From Lysobacterales bacterium (GTDB lineage: Bacteria; Pseudomonadota; Gammaproteobacteria; Xanthomonadales; SZUA-38): 64,000 bases of DNA. The position numbers and the translations under genes were made by a program. The DNA lies in contig JASJDM010000031.1 in NCBI GenBank assembly GCA_030065125.1, positions 1-64,000 on the forward strand, in the 5' to 3' direction. The notes under the pieces were generated by a model that saw nothing but the letters and a program-made list of their open reading frames with translations, had not been told where the DNA came from and made no database searches. Shown piece after piece: positions 34,202 to 43,121 of the stretch (its first letter is position 1; each line of letters opens with the position of its first letter).

Positions 34202-36175
34202 CTATTGTTTGAACTGGCTCAATATCGCTGCCACTTCGGGCACAATGGGCCCCACCGCTTCCTGGGCCTTTTCGGCCGCATTGAGGGTGGTGAAGTCCAC
34301 CTTGCGGGTCCAGCCCGGACCCAGCGTGCGCCGTTCTGACAGCAGGATGTTGCGCACCTTGACGTTGGCCGAGTACAGGGTGCTGTACTGGCCGTAATAC
34401 TGCAGTTCGGTTTCGCCCAGGTAGTCAATTTCCGCCAGCACCAGGATGTCGCCGCCGTTGTCGGTGATCAGCGAGCTCAAGCCGGCCAGGTCCACCCGGC
34501 TGCTGCCGGTGTAGCGGTCTATGCCGGGCAGAAAGGCTTCATCCAGCATCTTGTGTTCCTGTTCAATCAGGGCCGCCTCCAGGATCTGTTCGATGGGACC
34601 GGCAATGGCCGGGTCTCCCAGTGCGACAACCACCACTTTGGGTTCCGGTGGCGGTGTGGCTGGCGCCTGAACGGCTTCCTCGACCACCTCTTTAACCGCC
34701 GGCGTGATGCTGGCGACCTCAAGCTCCCTTTGGGTTTCAGCCATACTGTCCTGGGCCTGCTTCAGCCCCTGGTTGACCTGCTGCTGGGCGCTCTCCATCA
34801 GGGCGCCCATGTTCTCCTGCAGGTTGGCGGCGAAGTCAGTGGCGCCGGCGCCGCCGGCGCTGGCCGCGGCAAAATCGTTCCTGGTCGGCGACGCTTCGGG
34901 CTCTGCCGGATCGGGCCCGTCAGTCTGGGCCCGGGCCAGCTTGAGTTCCGCTTCCAGGTCTGCGCCGCTGAAGTCTTCGACCGGGTTCTCCTCGGGCTGC
35001 GAACCACCGGAGGCCTGGTTGGCAGATTCCACCACCCGGGCCGTTTTGGCCGCCAGCCGGTCGCCGCCAGCGTTGTCACCGCCGCTGCCCAGGATGCGGT
35101 CTTTAAAGATAAAGCCCGCTGCACCAGCGAGCCCAAGTACCAGCACGGCGGCCACGGCCAGCGGGGCGCGGCTGCGCTTCTGTTCCGGGAAGTCGTCCGG
35201 CACGGGCTCGCCGCCGGGCACCGACACCAGGGTCTTGTCTGCTGACGGCGAGGCAAACTCCGGCAGGGACTCCAGCTGGCTCAGCGCGGTGGTGCGGGCC
35301 TGGTTGAAGTCGCTGTGCGCCTGGGCCGCGGCTGCGGCATCAACGGGCTGGGTTGCCTGAATCGGCGCACTGCCGGTCAGGTCAGCCAGCAGTTCGTCAC
35401 AGGACTGGTAGCGGTCGACCGGATCCTTGGCGATCATTTTCTTGAGGATGGCGCAGGTTCGTTCGTCAACGTCCTTGTTAACCGTGCGCACGTCGGGAAT
35501 GTCCGCCTTGACCACCTCCAGCATCATGCCCAGGGGGCTGGCTTCGGTGAACGGGATATCCCCGGTGAGCATCTCGTAGAGCACGATGCCCAGCGCGAAG
35601 ATGTCAGATCGATGGTCTACCGGCTGGCCGACGCAGACTTCCGGCGACAGGTAGCCCGGCGTGCCCACGAACTCACCGGTGTTGGTCAACCGCTTGGAAA
35701 AATCCTGCACCATGGCGATGCCGAAGTCGGCAATCTTGACCTTGCCCTGCCTGGTGAGCATCAGGTTGCCCGGTTTGATGTCCCGATGGATGACGCCGCG
35801 ATTGTGGGCCAGGGCGAGCCCTTCAGTAGTCTGCTGGAGGATGCTCCGGGCCTCGGCGACCTCGAGTCTGCCCTCCCGCTTGAGCTTCTGGCTGAGGGAT
35901 TCTCCGTCCACGAACTCCATGACGAAATAGGGCTGGCCCTGGTCTTCGCCGATGAAGTAGATCTGGATGATGTGAGCGTCGTTGAGGGCCGCCATGGACT
36001 TGGCTTCGCGCTTGAAGCGCTCCACCACGCTTTCGTCCGTGGCCAGCTGCTCCGACAAAACCTTGATGGCCACGTCCCGGCTCAGGGCGTCGTCATGGGC
36101 CTTGTAGACCACGCCCATGCCGCCGCGTCCAAGCTCTGACATGACCTTGTACTGTCCAAATGTTTCTTTGCTCAC
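34202..36175 (-). CDS. Membrane Ser/Thr protein kinase
   Basis: A 657-residue Hanks-type kinase. The catalytic domain (about 8-265) has the glycine loop LGRGGMGVV, Lys38, HRDIKPGN with Asp132, DFG at 150-152 and GTPGYLSPE, so all key residues are present. A linker and one membrane segment (about 338-357) lead to an extracytoplasmic part with a coiled, Gln/Glu-rich stretch (about 455-500) and a C-terminal domain (about 515-657). That last domain (VVVVALGDPAIAGPIEQIL, then GGDILVLAEIDYLGE) looks like a small alpha/beta sensor or lipoprotein-like domain I do not recognise. It is transcribed alone, unlike the other kinase, and no sigma factor is nearby. Confidence 0.88.
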   Translation of the reverse strand: MSKETFGQYKVMSELGRGGMGVVYKAHDDALSRDVAIKVLSEQLATDESVVERFKREAKSMAALNDAHIIQIYFIGEDQGQPYFVMEFVDGESLSQKLKREGRLEVAEARSILQQTTEGLALAHNRGVIHRDIKPGNLMLTRQGKVKIADFGIAMVQDFSKRLTNTGEFVGTPGYLSPEVCVGQPVDHRSDIFALGIVLYEMLTGDIPFTEASPLGMMLEVVKADIPDVRTVNKDVDERTCAILKKMIAKDPVDRYQSCDELLADLTGSAPIQATQPVDAAAAAQAHSDFNQARTTALSQLESLPEFASPSADKTLVSVPGGEPVPDDFPEQKRSRAPLAVAAVLVLGLAGAAGFIFKDRILGSGGDNAGGDRLAAKTARVVESANQASGGSQPEENPVEDFSGADLEAELKLARAQTDGPDPAEPEASPTRNDFAAASAGGAGATDFAANLQENMGALMESAQQQVNQGLKQAQDSMAETQRELEVASITPAVKEVVEEAVQAPATPPPEPKVVVVALGDPAIAGPIEQILEAALIEQEHKMLDEAFLPGIDRYTGSSRVDLAGLSSLITDNGGDILVLAEIDYLGETELQYYGQYSTLYSANVKVRNILLSERRTLGPGWTRKVDFTTLNAAEKAQEAVGPIVPEVAAILSQFKQ

Positions 36176-36306
36176 TCCGGATACCCTCCAGACCGGCGCC
36201 CTGCCGTTGATCTTGGTGCGCCGTCATCTTGCCCAGTTTTTAAGTTTAGCAGGCCCGTCGCCGGATTTGACGGCAAAAAGCCCTCGCCGGCGTGTAGGAA
36301 ATTGCC

Positions 36307-36336
36307 TTGTTAGGCTGGGTCGGATTTCCCTAAACT
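36307..36336 (+). promoter_or_regulatory. Possible sigma70 promoter of the TRAP-type binding protein gene
   Basis: TTGTTA (36307-36312) and TAAACT (36331-36336), each four of six matches to consensus, are 18 bases apart and about 80 bases upstream of the start codon. This is a weak prediction by eye. Confidence 0.3.
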
Positions 36337-36415
36337 AGCCGGTATGACGATCCGGCAGCGAATCTCGTGCAACATGAGGGTTCGCCGCCACGGTTGAATC
36401 CCGGGAGACCCCAGC

Positions 36416-37516
36416 ATGAAGAGAAGAGAATTTCTGACCAAGACAGGCATCGCTTCGGCCGGCGCGCTGAGCGTAGCGGCCTGTGCCCAATCCGACTGCG
36501 AGATGGGCGAGGCGGCCTCCCAGGACGAGGCCCGGGAATGGAAAATGGTGACCTCCTGGCCGCGAAATTTCCCGGGCCTGGGTACCGGCGCGGCGAGACT
36601 GGCTGAATCCGTCACGCAGATGAGCGGCGGCCGTCTGACCGTCAAGATTTACGGGGCCGGCGACCTGGTTCCCGCATTCGAGGTGTTTGACGCGGTATCC
36701 CGTGGCACTGCGGAAATGGGCCACGCGGCCGCCTATTACTGGAAAGGCAAGTCCGAGGCCGCCCAGTTTTTCGGGTCGGTTCCATTCGGCCTCAACGCCC
36801 AGGAAATGAACGGCTGGCTGTATTTCGGCGGCGGGCTGGAACTCTGGCGTGAGCTCTACGAACCCTTTGGACTGGTGCCTTTCCCCGCCGGCAACAGCGG
36901 CGTGCAGATGGGCGGCTGGTTCAACAAGGAGATCAACTCGGTGGCGGACCTGGAGGGTCTGAAAATGCGCATCCCGGGCCTGGGTGGCGAGGTGCTGCGC
37001 CGGGCCGGCGGCACGCCGGTCAACCTGCCGGGCTCGGAGCTGTTCACCGCCCTGCAGTCCGGCACCATCGACGCTACCGAGTGGGTGGGCCCCTACAATG
37101 ACCGCGCCTTCGGTCTGTTCCAGGCGGCCCGCTACTACTATTACCCCGGCTGGCACGAGCCGGGCACCACCCTGGAGTGCATGGTCAACAAGGAAGCCTT
37201 CGACGCCTTGCCCGACGACCTCAAGGCCATCGTCGAAAACGCCTGTGCGGCTGAAAACGATCGCATGCTGGCCGAGTTCACGGCCAACAACCGGGAGGCG
37301 CTGAAAGCGTTTCGGGATAATTCGGACATCGAAATCCGCCGTTTCCCCGAGGAGGTGCTGACCCTGCTGCAGGACCTTTCCGACGATGTGGTCAAGAGCA
37401 TCGCCGCCACCGAACCCATGGCCCAGCGGATCTTTGATTCCTTCGTGGAATACCGGGATTCCGTGCGGGACTGGCAGCAACTGTCCGAAGTGGCCTACTT
37501 TTCGGCCCGGGATTGA
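36416..37516 (+). CDS. TRAP transporter-type solute-binding lipoprotein
   Basis: A 366-residue DctP-family periplasmic binding protein. A twin-arginine start (MKRREFL) is followed by a lipobox-like VAAC with Cys23, suggesting a Tat-exported lipoprotein. The family hallmarks are WKMVTSWPRNFPG, SGGRLTVKIYGAGDLVPAFE, GLKMRIPGLGGEVLRRAGGTPV, and the specificity region ALQSGTIDATEWVGPYND. The closest known group binds 2-oxo acids or similar organic acids. The DctQ and DctM membrane subunits that complete a TRAP importer are not next to it. The stop overlaps the next gene by one base. Confidence 0.85.
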   Translation: MKRREFLTKTGIASAGALSVAACAQSDCEMGEAASQDEAREWKMVTSWPRNFPGLGTGAARLAESVTQMSGGRLTVKIYGAGDLVPAFEVFDAVSRGTAEMGHAAAYYWKGKSEAAQFFGSVPFGLNAQEMNGWLYFGGGLELWRELYEPFGLVPFPAGNSGVQMGGWFNKEINSVADLEGLKMRIPGLGGEVLRRAGGTPVNLPGSELFTALQSGTIDATEWVGPYNDRAFGLFQAARYYYYPGWHEPGTTLECMVNKEAFDALPDDLKAIVENACAAENDRMLAEFTANNREALKAFRDNSDIEIRRFPEEVLTLLQDLSDDVVKSIAATEPMAQRIFDSFVEYRDSVRDWQQLSEVAYFSARD

Positions 37517-37983
37517 TGTCTGAAACTGCGGGGGACAGCCCGGGCATCTGGCATACCTGGCCCGACCCGGCCAAGCTGACCAGCTGGCGCGGTGAGACCA
37601 TGGCCGCGCACCTGGACATTCGGTTTGTCCAGGCCGGCGACGACTACCTCACCGCCGCCATGCCGGTGGATCACCGCAGCCTGCAGCCGTTCGGACTGCT
37701 GCACGGCGGGGCGTCCTGTGCGCTGGCGGAGACCCTGGCCAGCATTGCCGGCAACCTGGTGCTGGACACCAGCCGCAATCACGCCCTGGGCATGTCCATC
37801 AATGCCAGCCACCTGCGCCCGGTGAGCGAGGGCCGTATATTCGCCACCGCCCGCCCCCGCCACCTGGGGCGCAAAACCCAGGTCTGGGCGGTGGAAATCG
37901 AAGACGAAAAGCAGCGGCCGGTGTGTGTGGCCCGGATCACCCTGGCGGTGATCGAGGGTCAGTGGAGCGGCAGCCGGGATTGA
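37516..37983 (+). CDS. YdiI/PaaI-type hotdog thioesterase
   Basis: A 155-residue acyl-CoA thioesterase of the hotdog fold, close in pattern to YdiI/MenI (1,4-dihydroxy-2-naphthoyl-CoA hydrolase) and EntH. The signature is HRSLQPFGLLHGGASCALAE, with Gln/His/Glu positions as in that group. The end reads RPVCVARITLAVIE. The ATG at 37516 shares one base with the preceding stop; a TTG one codon earlier is possible. It is the second gene of a five-to-six-gene run. The menaquinone pathway is not visible here, so the physiological substrate could be another acyl-CoA. Confidence 0.8.
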   Translation: MSETAGDSPGIWHTWPDPAKLTSWRGETMAAHLDIRFVQAGDDYLTAAMPVDHRSLQPFGLLHGGASCALAETLASIAGNLVLDTSRNHALGMSINASHLRPVSEGRIFATARPRHLGRKTQVWAVEIEDEKQRPVCVARITLAVIEGQWSGSRD

Positions 37984-37997
37984 CTGCCGGCGTACCC

Positions 37998-38981
37998 ATG
38001 AGCAGTCAGCGACCCTACGACGGTCTGGATCCCGGCGTCATCCTGGACGCCGTTGAATCCCTGGGTTACCCGGTGGACGGCCGGCTGCTGTCCCTGAACA
38101 GTTACGAAAACCGGGTCTACCAGGTGGGCGTGGAGGAGGCCACACCGGTGGTGGTGAAGTTCTACCGGCCCGGCCGCTGGTCGGACCAGGCCATCCTGGA
38201 AGAACACCGGTTTGCCCTGGACCTGGCGGGTCAGGACATCCCGGTGGTCCCCCCGCTTCGCTTTGACGGCGAATCGCTGGTTCATTTCGGCGGCTTCCGG
38301 CTGGCGGTGTTTCCCCGGCAGGGCGGGCGCGAGCCGTCCCTCGAAAGTGCGGAAAACCTGCAGTGGATGGGCCGGCTGCTGGGCCGCATGCACGCGGTGG
38401 GCCGGAACACGGATTTCTCGGAACGGCCCCGCTTGCTGGACTTCAGCCGCATCCAGCTGTCCGTAAACTTCCTGGTCGAGGGGGATTTCATTCCCTTCGA
38501 CCTGGGCGCGCGCTACCGCCAGGTCGCCAACGTGCTGCTGCCCCTGATCGAACAGGTGTTCGCCGAGGTTGGCCACGTGGCCCAGGGCGCCATTCATGGC
38601 GACTGTCATCGCGGCAACGTTCTGTGGACCGACGACGGACCGCACATCGTGGACCTGGACGATTGCCTGATCGGGCCGGCGGTGCAGGATTTCTGGATGC
38701 TGCTGGACGGAGACCGCGAAACCCGGGAACGCCAGCTGCAGGATCTGCTGGACGGCTACCGCCAGTTCATGAGCTTTGATCCCCTGGAGCTGCGCCTGAT
38801 CGAGGCCCTGCGGGCACGACGGATGGTGGAGTATGCGGCCTGGATCGCACGGCGCTGGGATGATCCGGCGTTTCCCCGAGTGTTTCCCTGGTTTGGCCAG
38901 GCGCGTTACTGGGAGGAACACATCGGCGACCTGGCCCAGCAGATCGAAGCCATGCAGGAAGCACCCCTGACCATTCACTGA
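37998..38981 (+). CDS. srkA: Stress response kinase A (YihE/SrkA)
   Basis: A 327-residue protein kinase of the choline/aminoglycoside-kinase fold; E. coli SrkA, of about the same length, protects against stress-induced death. Catalytic loop HGDCHRGN (about 205-212) and metal-binding IVDLDD (about 222-227) are intact, as are the nucleotide-side Lys in PVVVKFYRPGRW and SYENRVYQVG near the N-terminus. The ATG at 37998 is 14 bases after the thioesterase stop; the preceding in-frame codons overlap that gene and are rejected. The PlsC gene starts two bases after its stop. Confidence 0.88.
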   Translation: MSSQRPYDGLDPGVILDAVESLGYPVDGRLLSLNSYENRVYQVGVEEATPVVVKFYRPGRWSDQAILEEHRFALDLAGQDIPVVPPLRFDGESLVHFGGFRLAVFPRQGGREPSLESAENLQWMGRLLGRMHAVGRNTDFSERPRLLDFSRIQLSVNFLVEGDFIPFDLGARYRQVANVLLPLIEQVFAEVGHVAQGAIHGDCHRGNVLWTDDGPHIVDLDDCLIGPAVQDFWMLLDGDRETRERQLQDLLDGYRQFMSFDPLELRLIEALRARRMVEYAAWIARRWDDPAFPRVFPWFGQARYWEEHIGDLAQQIEAMQEAPLTIH

Positions 38982-38982
38982 C

Positions 38983-39786
38983 ATGAACGCTCCGGCAGAA
39001 CAGGTTAAGCGCACCATCGACTGGGTTCGGCCCATTCGCTACCTGTGGCGCCTTCCGGGGCTGGCCCTGCACTGCCTGGTGGCCCTGCCCGTCACGGTGA
39101 TAGTGATCATCAGCGGGCGTCGCCGCGGCGATGCCCGCGGCCACGCCCGGGCCGATGCGGCCATCAACTGGTGGGCCTCAACGCTGCTGCGGGTGTTCGG
39201 CATCACCAGTCGTCACGTTGGCGAGCCGCTGGCAGACCCGGTCCTGTTCGTGGCCAACCATACGTCCTGGCTGGACATAGAAGTCATTCACAGCCAGCGC
39301 GCCGTGGGCTTCGTGGGCAAGGCCGAAATCGCCCGGTGGCCCATCGTGGGTTACCTGGCCACCCTGGGCGGCACCGTCTACCACCGGCGGGGATCGGGGC
39401 AATCCGGTGCCCAGGTCAGCGAGGCCATGACCCGGCGGCTCAGGCGCGGTGGCTCGGTAGCCATCTTTCCCGAAGGCCGCACCGGACCCGGCATACCCGT
39501 GCTGCCGTTCCACGGCCGCATGCTGCGATCCGCCATGGACGCTGGCGTCATGGTGCAGCCGGTGGCCATTCGATTTTCCCGCAACGGGCACTTCACCCGG
39601 GACCTGGCGTTTCGTGTCGACGAGCCGTTTATGGTGAATTTTTTTAGAATACTAGGCGAACCGGCCTGCGATGTGGATGTCCACTTCCTGGAACCCATCG
39701 ACCCCTCGGGGCTGGGGCGCCGCGACGTGGCGCACCGGGCCCGGCGTGAAATTGCCGCCGTGATGGAAGGAAACAAGGCGACGTGA
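38983..39786 (+). CDS. plsC: 1-acyl-glycerol-3-phosphate acyltransferase-like (PlsC family)
   Basis: A 267-residue membrane-associated acyltransferase that adds the second acyl chain in phosphatidic acid synthesis or acylates a related lipid. A hydrophobic N-terminal segment (about 25-45) precedes the catalytic NHTSWLD (His93, Asp98) and the substrate motif FPEGRTGPG (162-170). The gene starts two bases after srkA and its stop overlaps the next start (GTGA). The position between srkA and yheT is unusual for the housekeeping plsC, so a more specialised acyltransferase is possible. Confidence 0.83.
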   Translation: MNAPAEQVKRTIDWVRPIRYLWRLPGLALHCLVALPVTVIVIISGRRRGDARGHARADAAINWWASTLLRVFGITSRHVGEPLADPVLFVANHTSWLDIEVIHSQRAVGFVGKAEIARWPIVGYLATLGGTVYHRRGSGQSGAQVSEAMTRRLRRGGSVAIFPEGRTGPGIPVLPFHGRMLRSAMDAGVMVQPVAIRFSRNGHFTRDLAFRVDEPFMVNFFRILGEPACDVDVHFLEPIDPSGLGRRDVAHRARREIAAVMEGNKAT

Positions 39787-40841
39787 CGGAGATTCCGAAA
39801 CCCGATTTTTCGCCCCACCCGCTGGTGCGAAATGCGCACATCCAGTCGATCCTGGCCAGCTCCGCGCTGCGCAAATCGTCGCTGTTGTCGCGAGCCAGCG
39901 GCATGGTGGCGGCCAGCGAGGAGCTGATTCTGCACGCTGGCGTGGAGGAGGGCGAAGAGATTCGCCTGCAGGGTTTTCTGTCACGACCGGCCCAGCGCGC
40001 AGGTCGACCCGGGCCGCTGGCGGACCATCTGGTGGTGATGCTGCACGGCTGGGAGGGCAGTGCCAACTCCAACTACATGCTGGACGCCGGCGACCTGCTG
40101 TGGCGCCAGGGTTACACCGTGTGCCGGCTGAACTTCCGGGATCACGGCGACACCCATCACCTGAATCCCGGGATTTTTCATTCCTGTCGCCTGGACGAGG
40201 TGGTGCGCGCCATCGGCTCCCTGGTGGACCAGGTCAAACCGCGTCATCTTTTCCTGGCGGGGTTTTCTCTGGGAGGCAATTTCAGCCTGCGCGTCGCGCT
40301 GCGCGCGCCCGCCGCCGGCCTGAACATTCGCCACCTGGTGGCGGTCAGCCCCGTGATCAGTCCCCACAACGGGCTCAGGGCGATCGAAACCGCCCCCTGG
40401 TTCTACAGCTATTATTTCATGCGCAAATGGCGTCGATCCCTGCGGCGCAAGGCCGAGCTGTTTCCCCAGCATCAGCGGGTGAGCTCGATGCTCAAGGCCG
40501 ACATGCGTGAACTCACTGCCCTGCTGGTGGAAAACTACACCGAGTTTCCCGACCTGGATGCCTACCTGGACGGATACTCGGTGGCCGGGTCCCGGCTGCA
40601 GGACCTGCAGGTCCCGGCTACCATCATCACGGCACGGGACGACCCGGTGATTCCGCTGGAGGATTTTCACCGGCTGATGCTGCCCGCCAGCACCCGCACC
40701 GTGCTGACCCATCACGGTGGTCATTGCGGATTTATCGAATCGCTGGATTTCGGCAGCTGGATACCCGGGTTCATTGCCGACACCCTGGCCCGCCACGCGG
40801 ACGCTGAACCGTTGGCGGGTGACCCGGCCATCGTGAACTGA
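39783..40841 (+). CDS. YheT-family alpha/beta hydrolase
   Basis: A 352-residue alpha/beta hydrolase. The nucleophile is Ser162 in GFSLGGN, the oxyanion segment is LHGWEGS, and the catalytic Asp and His are probably in TARDDPVIP and THHGGHCGF near the C-terminus. The opening HPLVRNAHIQSIL is characteristic of YheT/ABHD1-3 proteins, some of which are lipid esterases. The GTG start at 39783 overlaps the PlsC stop by four bases. Coupling to an acyltransferase gene suggests a lipid-related role (inference). Confidence 0.83.
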   Translation: MTEIPKPDFSPHPLVRNAHIQSILASSALRKSSLLSRASGMVAASEELILHAGVEEGEEIRLQGFLSRPAQRAGRPGPLADHLVVMLHGWEGSANSNYMLDAGDLLWRQGYTVCRLNFRDHGDTHHLNPGIFHSCRLDEVVRAIGSLVDQVKPRHLFLAGFSLGGNFSLRVALRAPAAGLNIRHLVAVSPVISPHNGLRAIETAPWFYSYYFMRKWRRSLRRKAELFPQHQRVSSMLKADMRELTALLVENYTEFPDLDAYLDGYSVAGSRLQDLQVPATIITARDDPVIPLEDFHRLMLPASTRTVLTHHGGHCGFIESLDFGSWIPGFIADTLARHADAEPLAGDPAIVN

Positions 40842-40854
40842 TCTGGAGAGACCC

Positions 40855-41748
40855 ATGCTCAATCGACGCAGCTTCATTCAGTGGGCCGGCGCCGCCGCTG
40901 CCGCAGCGGTGACTCCCGCAGGTCTGGCCGAAACCCGGGAGATGCTGCCAGCCCGGGCCATTCCCAGCAGCGGCGAACTGCTGCCCGTCATCGGCATGGG
41001 CAACTCCAACGCGTTTCGCGCCGGAGACATGGCGTTGTCACGGCAGGTCATCGAGCGATTTCAGTCTTACGGCTCCCGCTACATCGACTGCATAGGCCCC
41101 AGCCGGTTTGTTGTCGCCGAAGTGGCCCGGGACCTGGAGCTTGGCGACAGGGCCTTCCTGGGGACTTACTTCGACCTGTCCGACGAGGCCACCGCCCGGG
41201 ATGATGCGGATCGCATCCTGGGGCTGGCCGGCAAATCCAGCCTGGACCTGGTGAATGGTTTCACCGAGCAGGCCATCCCCCAGTGGGACGCTTTTCGACG
41301 CTGGAAAGCCGAAGGCCGGACCCGGCACATCGGCGTGGCCCGCCACAACCAGCGCTACTACGAGTCCACCATGAAGCTGATGAAAACCGGCAGCGTGGAC
41401 GTGATCCAGATCAACTATTCGCTGCTGGAACCCGAGGCCGACCAGCGAATCCTGCCCATGGCGGCCGACCTGGGTGTGGCAGTGACCATTAACCGGCCGT
41501 TTATCAATGGCCGCTATTTCCAGGTGGTGAAAGGCAAAACCCTGCCGGACTGGGCCAGCGAGTTCGACTGTGCCAGCTGGGCCCAGTTCTCCCTGAAGTT
41601 CATCCTGTCGCACCCGGCGGTCACCTGCGTGTTGACCGAGACCGCCAACCCCAAGCACGCTGTGGACAACCTGGGCGCAGGGTATGGCCGGCTGCCCGAC
41701 GCCGCGACCCGCAACAAGATGCTGGAGCTGGTTCGGTCATGGGCATGA
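40855..41748 (+). CDS. Tat-exported aldo/keto reductase homologue lacking catalytic residues
   Basis: A 297-residue protein with a twin-arginine signal (LNRRSFIQW, Arg4-Arg5) and an aldo/keto reductase TIM-barrel (about 40-295). Aligned by eye with active members, Asp78 of the tetrad is kept, but Tyr is Ser83, Lys is Tyr105 and His is Phe136. The usual oxidoreductase chemistry is therefore unlikely, and it may bind a ligand or serve another enzyme. The gene follows yheT by 13 bases. No other aldo/keto reductase gene is in the window. Confidence 0.78.
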   Translation: MLNRRSFIQWAGAAAAAAVTPAGLAETREMLPARAIPSSGELLPVIGMGNSNAFRAGDMALSRQVIERFQSYGSRYIDCIGPSRFVVAEVARDLELGDRAFLGTYFDLSDEATARDDADRILGLAGKSSLDLVNGFTEQAIPQWDAFRRWKAEGRTRHIGVARHNQRYYESTMKLMKTGSVDVIQINYSLLEPEADQRILPMAADLGVAVTINRPFINGRYFQVVKGKTLPDWASEFDCASWAQFSLKFILSHPAVTCVLTETANPKHAVDNLGAGYGRLPDAATRNKMLELVRSWA

Positions 41749-41753
41749 TTGGC

Positions 41754-41796
41754 CTTGTTTATCCGCAAGATCCAACTTGTTTATCCGCAAGATCCA
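41754..41796 (+). repeat. Tandem 22-bp repeat, two copies
   Basis: A 21-base match beginning cttgtttatccgcaag occurs at 41754-41774 and 41776-41796 (period 22). The second copy continues into the first hairpin of the following cluster. This lies at the end of the aldo/keto reductase gene and the start of the 176-bp gap before the next gene. Confidence 0.85.
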
Positions 41797-41883
41797 CCAT
41801 CCCTGGTGGACTTGCGGTCGGGAATCGAAAACGCGGTTTCCGATTCCCTTTCGGCCTTCGGCCATTGGCACATCCTGTGCCAA
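41785..41883. repeat. Cluster of four consecutive hairpins
   Basis: Four inverted repeats follow one another. First, 41785-41799 with 41804-41817 (14 bp, one bulge). Second, GGGAATCG 41820-41827 with CGATTCCC 41841-41848. Third, a small ggccttcggcc at 41853-41863. Fourth, TTGGCACA 41865-41872 with TGTGCCAA 41876-41883 (loop tcc). They fill the leader of the sorbosone-dehydrogenase-like gene. They could be a REP-like cluster or a structured mRNA leader. Confidence 0.7.
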
Positions 41884-41924
41884 GTGCCAGTACAGGGCGG
41901 GTGCCCAGGCATGACGGAGTTCTT

Positions 41925-43037
41925 ATGAAAGCAATCATCCTGGCCCTGCTCGCCGTGGCGGTCTGGCTCGTCAGCGCTTCCGCTCACGCCAAGGTCCGCC
42001 TGGATCAGATCCGGCTGCCGGACGGATTTTCCATTTCCGTGTTTGCCGACGATGTAGACAATGCCCGGGCCATGGCCATGGGCGACCAGGGCACACTGTT
42101 CGTGGGCAGCCGCCGCCGGGGCAACGTCTACGCGGTGGTGGACCGGGACGGGGACTTCAAGGCCGACCAGGTGTACACCATTGCCCGGGGCCTGGAGCTG
42201 CCCAGCGGTATCGCGTTCCGGGACGGTACCCTGTACATCGGCGCGGTCAGCACGATCTACCGCATGGACGACATCGAGAACCGGCTGGACAACCCGCCCG
42301 AGCCGGTGGTGGTCACCGACCAGTTCCCCAGCGACCGCCACCATGGCTGGAAGTACCTGGGCTTTGGGGCCGACGGCAAGCTGTACGTGCCCGTAGGCGC
42401 GCCCTGCAATATCTGCCTGGAGCCCGGCTACGCGGAGATCAAGCGCATGAATCCCGATGGCACCGGGATTGAGACCTTTGCCAGGGGCGTGCGCAATTCG
42501 GTGGGATTCGACTGGCACCCCGAAACCGGCGAGCTGTGGTTTACCGACAACGGCCGCGACATGCTGGGCGACGACCTGCCGCCCTGCGAACTGAACCACG
42601 CACCGCGCCAGGGCATGCACTTCGGCTACCCGTTCTGCCACGGCGACGATGTGTCTGATCCGGAGTTCGGCGAGCAACGCGCCTGCTCCGAATTCACCCA
42701 ACCTGCCCAAAACCTGGGCCCGCATACCGCTCCCCTGGGCATGCGCTTTTACACTGGCGACATGTTCCCCGCTGAGTACCGCAACCAGGCTTTCATCGCG
42801 GAACACGGCTCCTGGAACCGCAGCAAAAAAATCGGCTACCGCGTGATGCTGGTGCGGCTTGAGAACAACCGGGCCGTCAGCTATGAACCCTTTGCCGAAG
42901 GGTGGCTGCAGGGCGAGAAGGACTGGGGCCGCCCGGTGGACATCCTGATCCTCGCCGACGGCTCCATGCTGGTATCGGACGACAAGGCGGGGGTGATCTA
43001 TCGGATCAGGTACGACGGAAAGCCAGCCGGCTCCTAG
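41925..43037 (+). CDS. Exported PQQ-type sugar (sorbosone) dehydrogenase-like protein
   Basis: A 370-residue protein with a clear signal peptide (about 1-22, ending SAHA) and a beta-propeller of the soluble glucose/sorbosone dehydrogenase family: LPDGFSISVFADDVDNARAM, SDRHHGWKYLGFGADGKLYV, ARGVRNSVGFDWHPETGELWFTDN, and AEHGSWNRSKKIGYRVMLV. Family members oxidise sugars in the periplasm with PQQ as cofactor. Cofactor and substrate here are inferred only. The start ATG 41925 gives the signal peptide; upstream in-frame codons run through the hairpin cluster and are not protein-like. Confidence 0.83.
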   Translation: MKAIILALLAVAVWLVSASAHAKVRLDQIRLPDGFSISVFADDVDNARAMAMGDQGTLFVGSRRRGNVYAVVDRDGDFKADQVYTIARGLELPSGIAFRDGTLYIGAVSTIYRMDDIENRLDNPPEPVVVTDQFPSDRHHGWKYLGFGADGKLYVPVGAPCNICLEPGYAEIKRMNPDGTGIETFARGVRNSVGFDWHPETGELWFTDNGRDMLGDDLPPCELNHAPRQGMHFGYPFCHGDDVSDPEFGEQRACSEFTQPAQNLGPHTAPLGMRFYTGDMFPAEYRNQAFIAEHGSWNRSKKIGYRVMLVRLENNRAVSYEPFAEGWLQGEKDWGRPVDILILADGSMLVSDDKAGVIYRIRYDGKPAGS

Positions 43038-43121
43038 CCGGGCCTGCACGTTTTCCCTGAATGGCTACAGGCGTAACGCATTGATGTCCACGCTCAGCAA
43101 TTCACATCACTGGACCATTTG

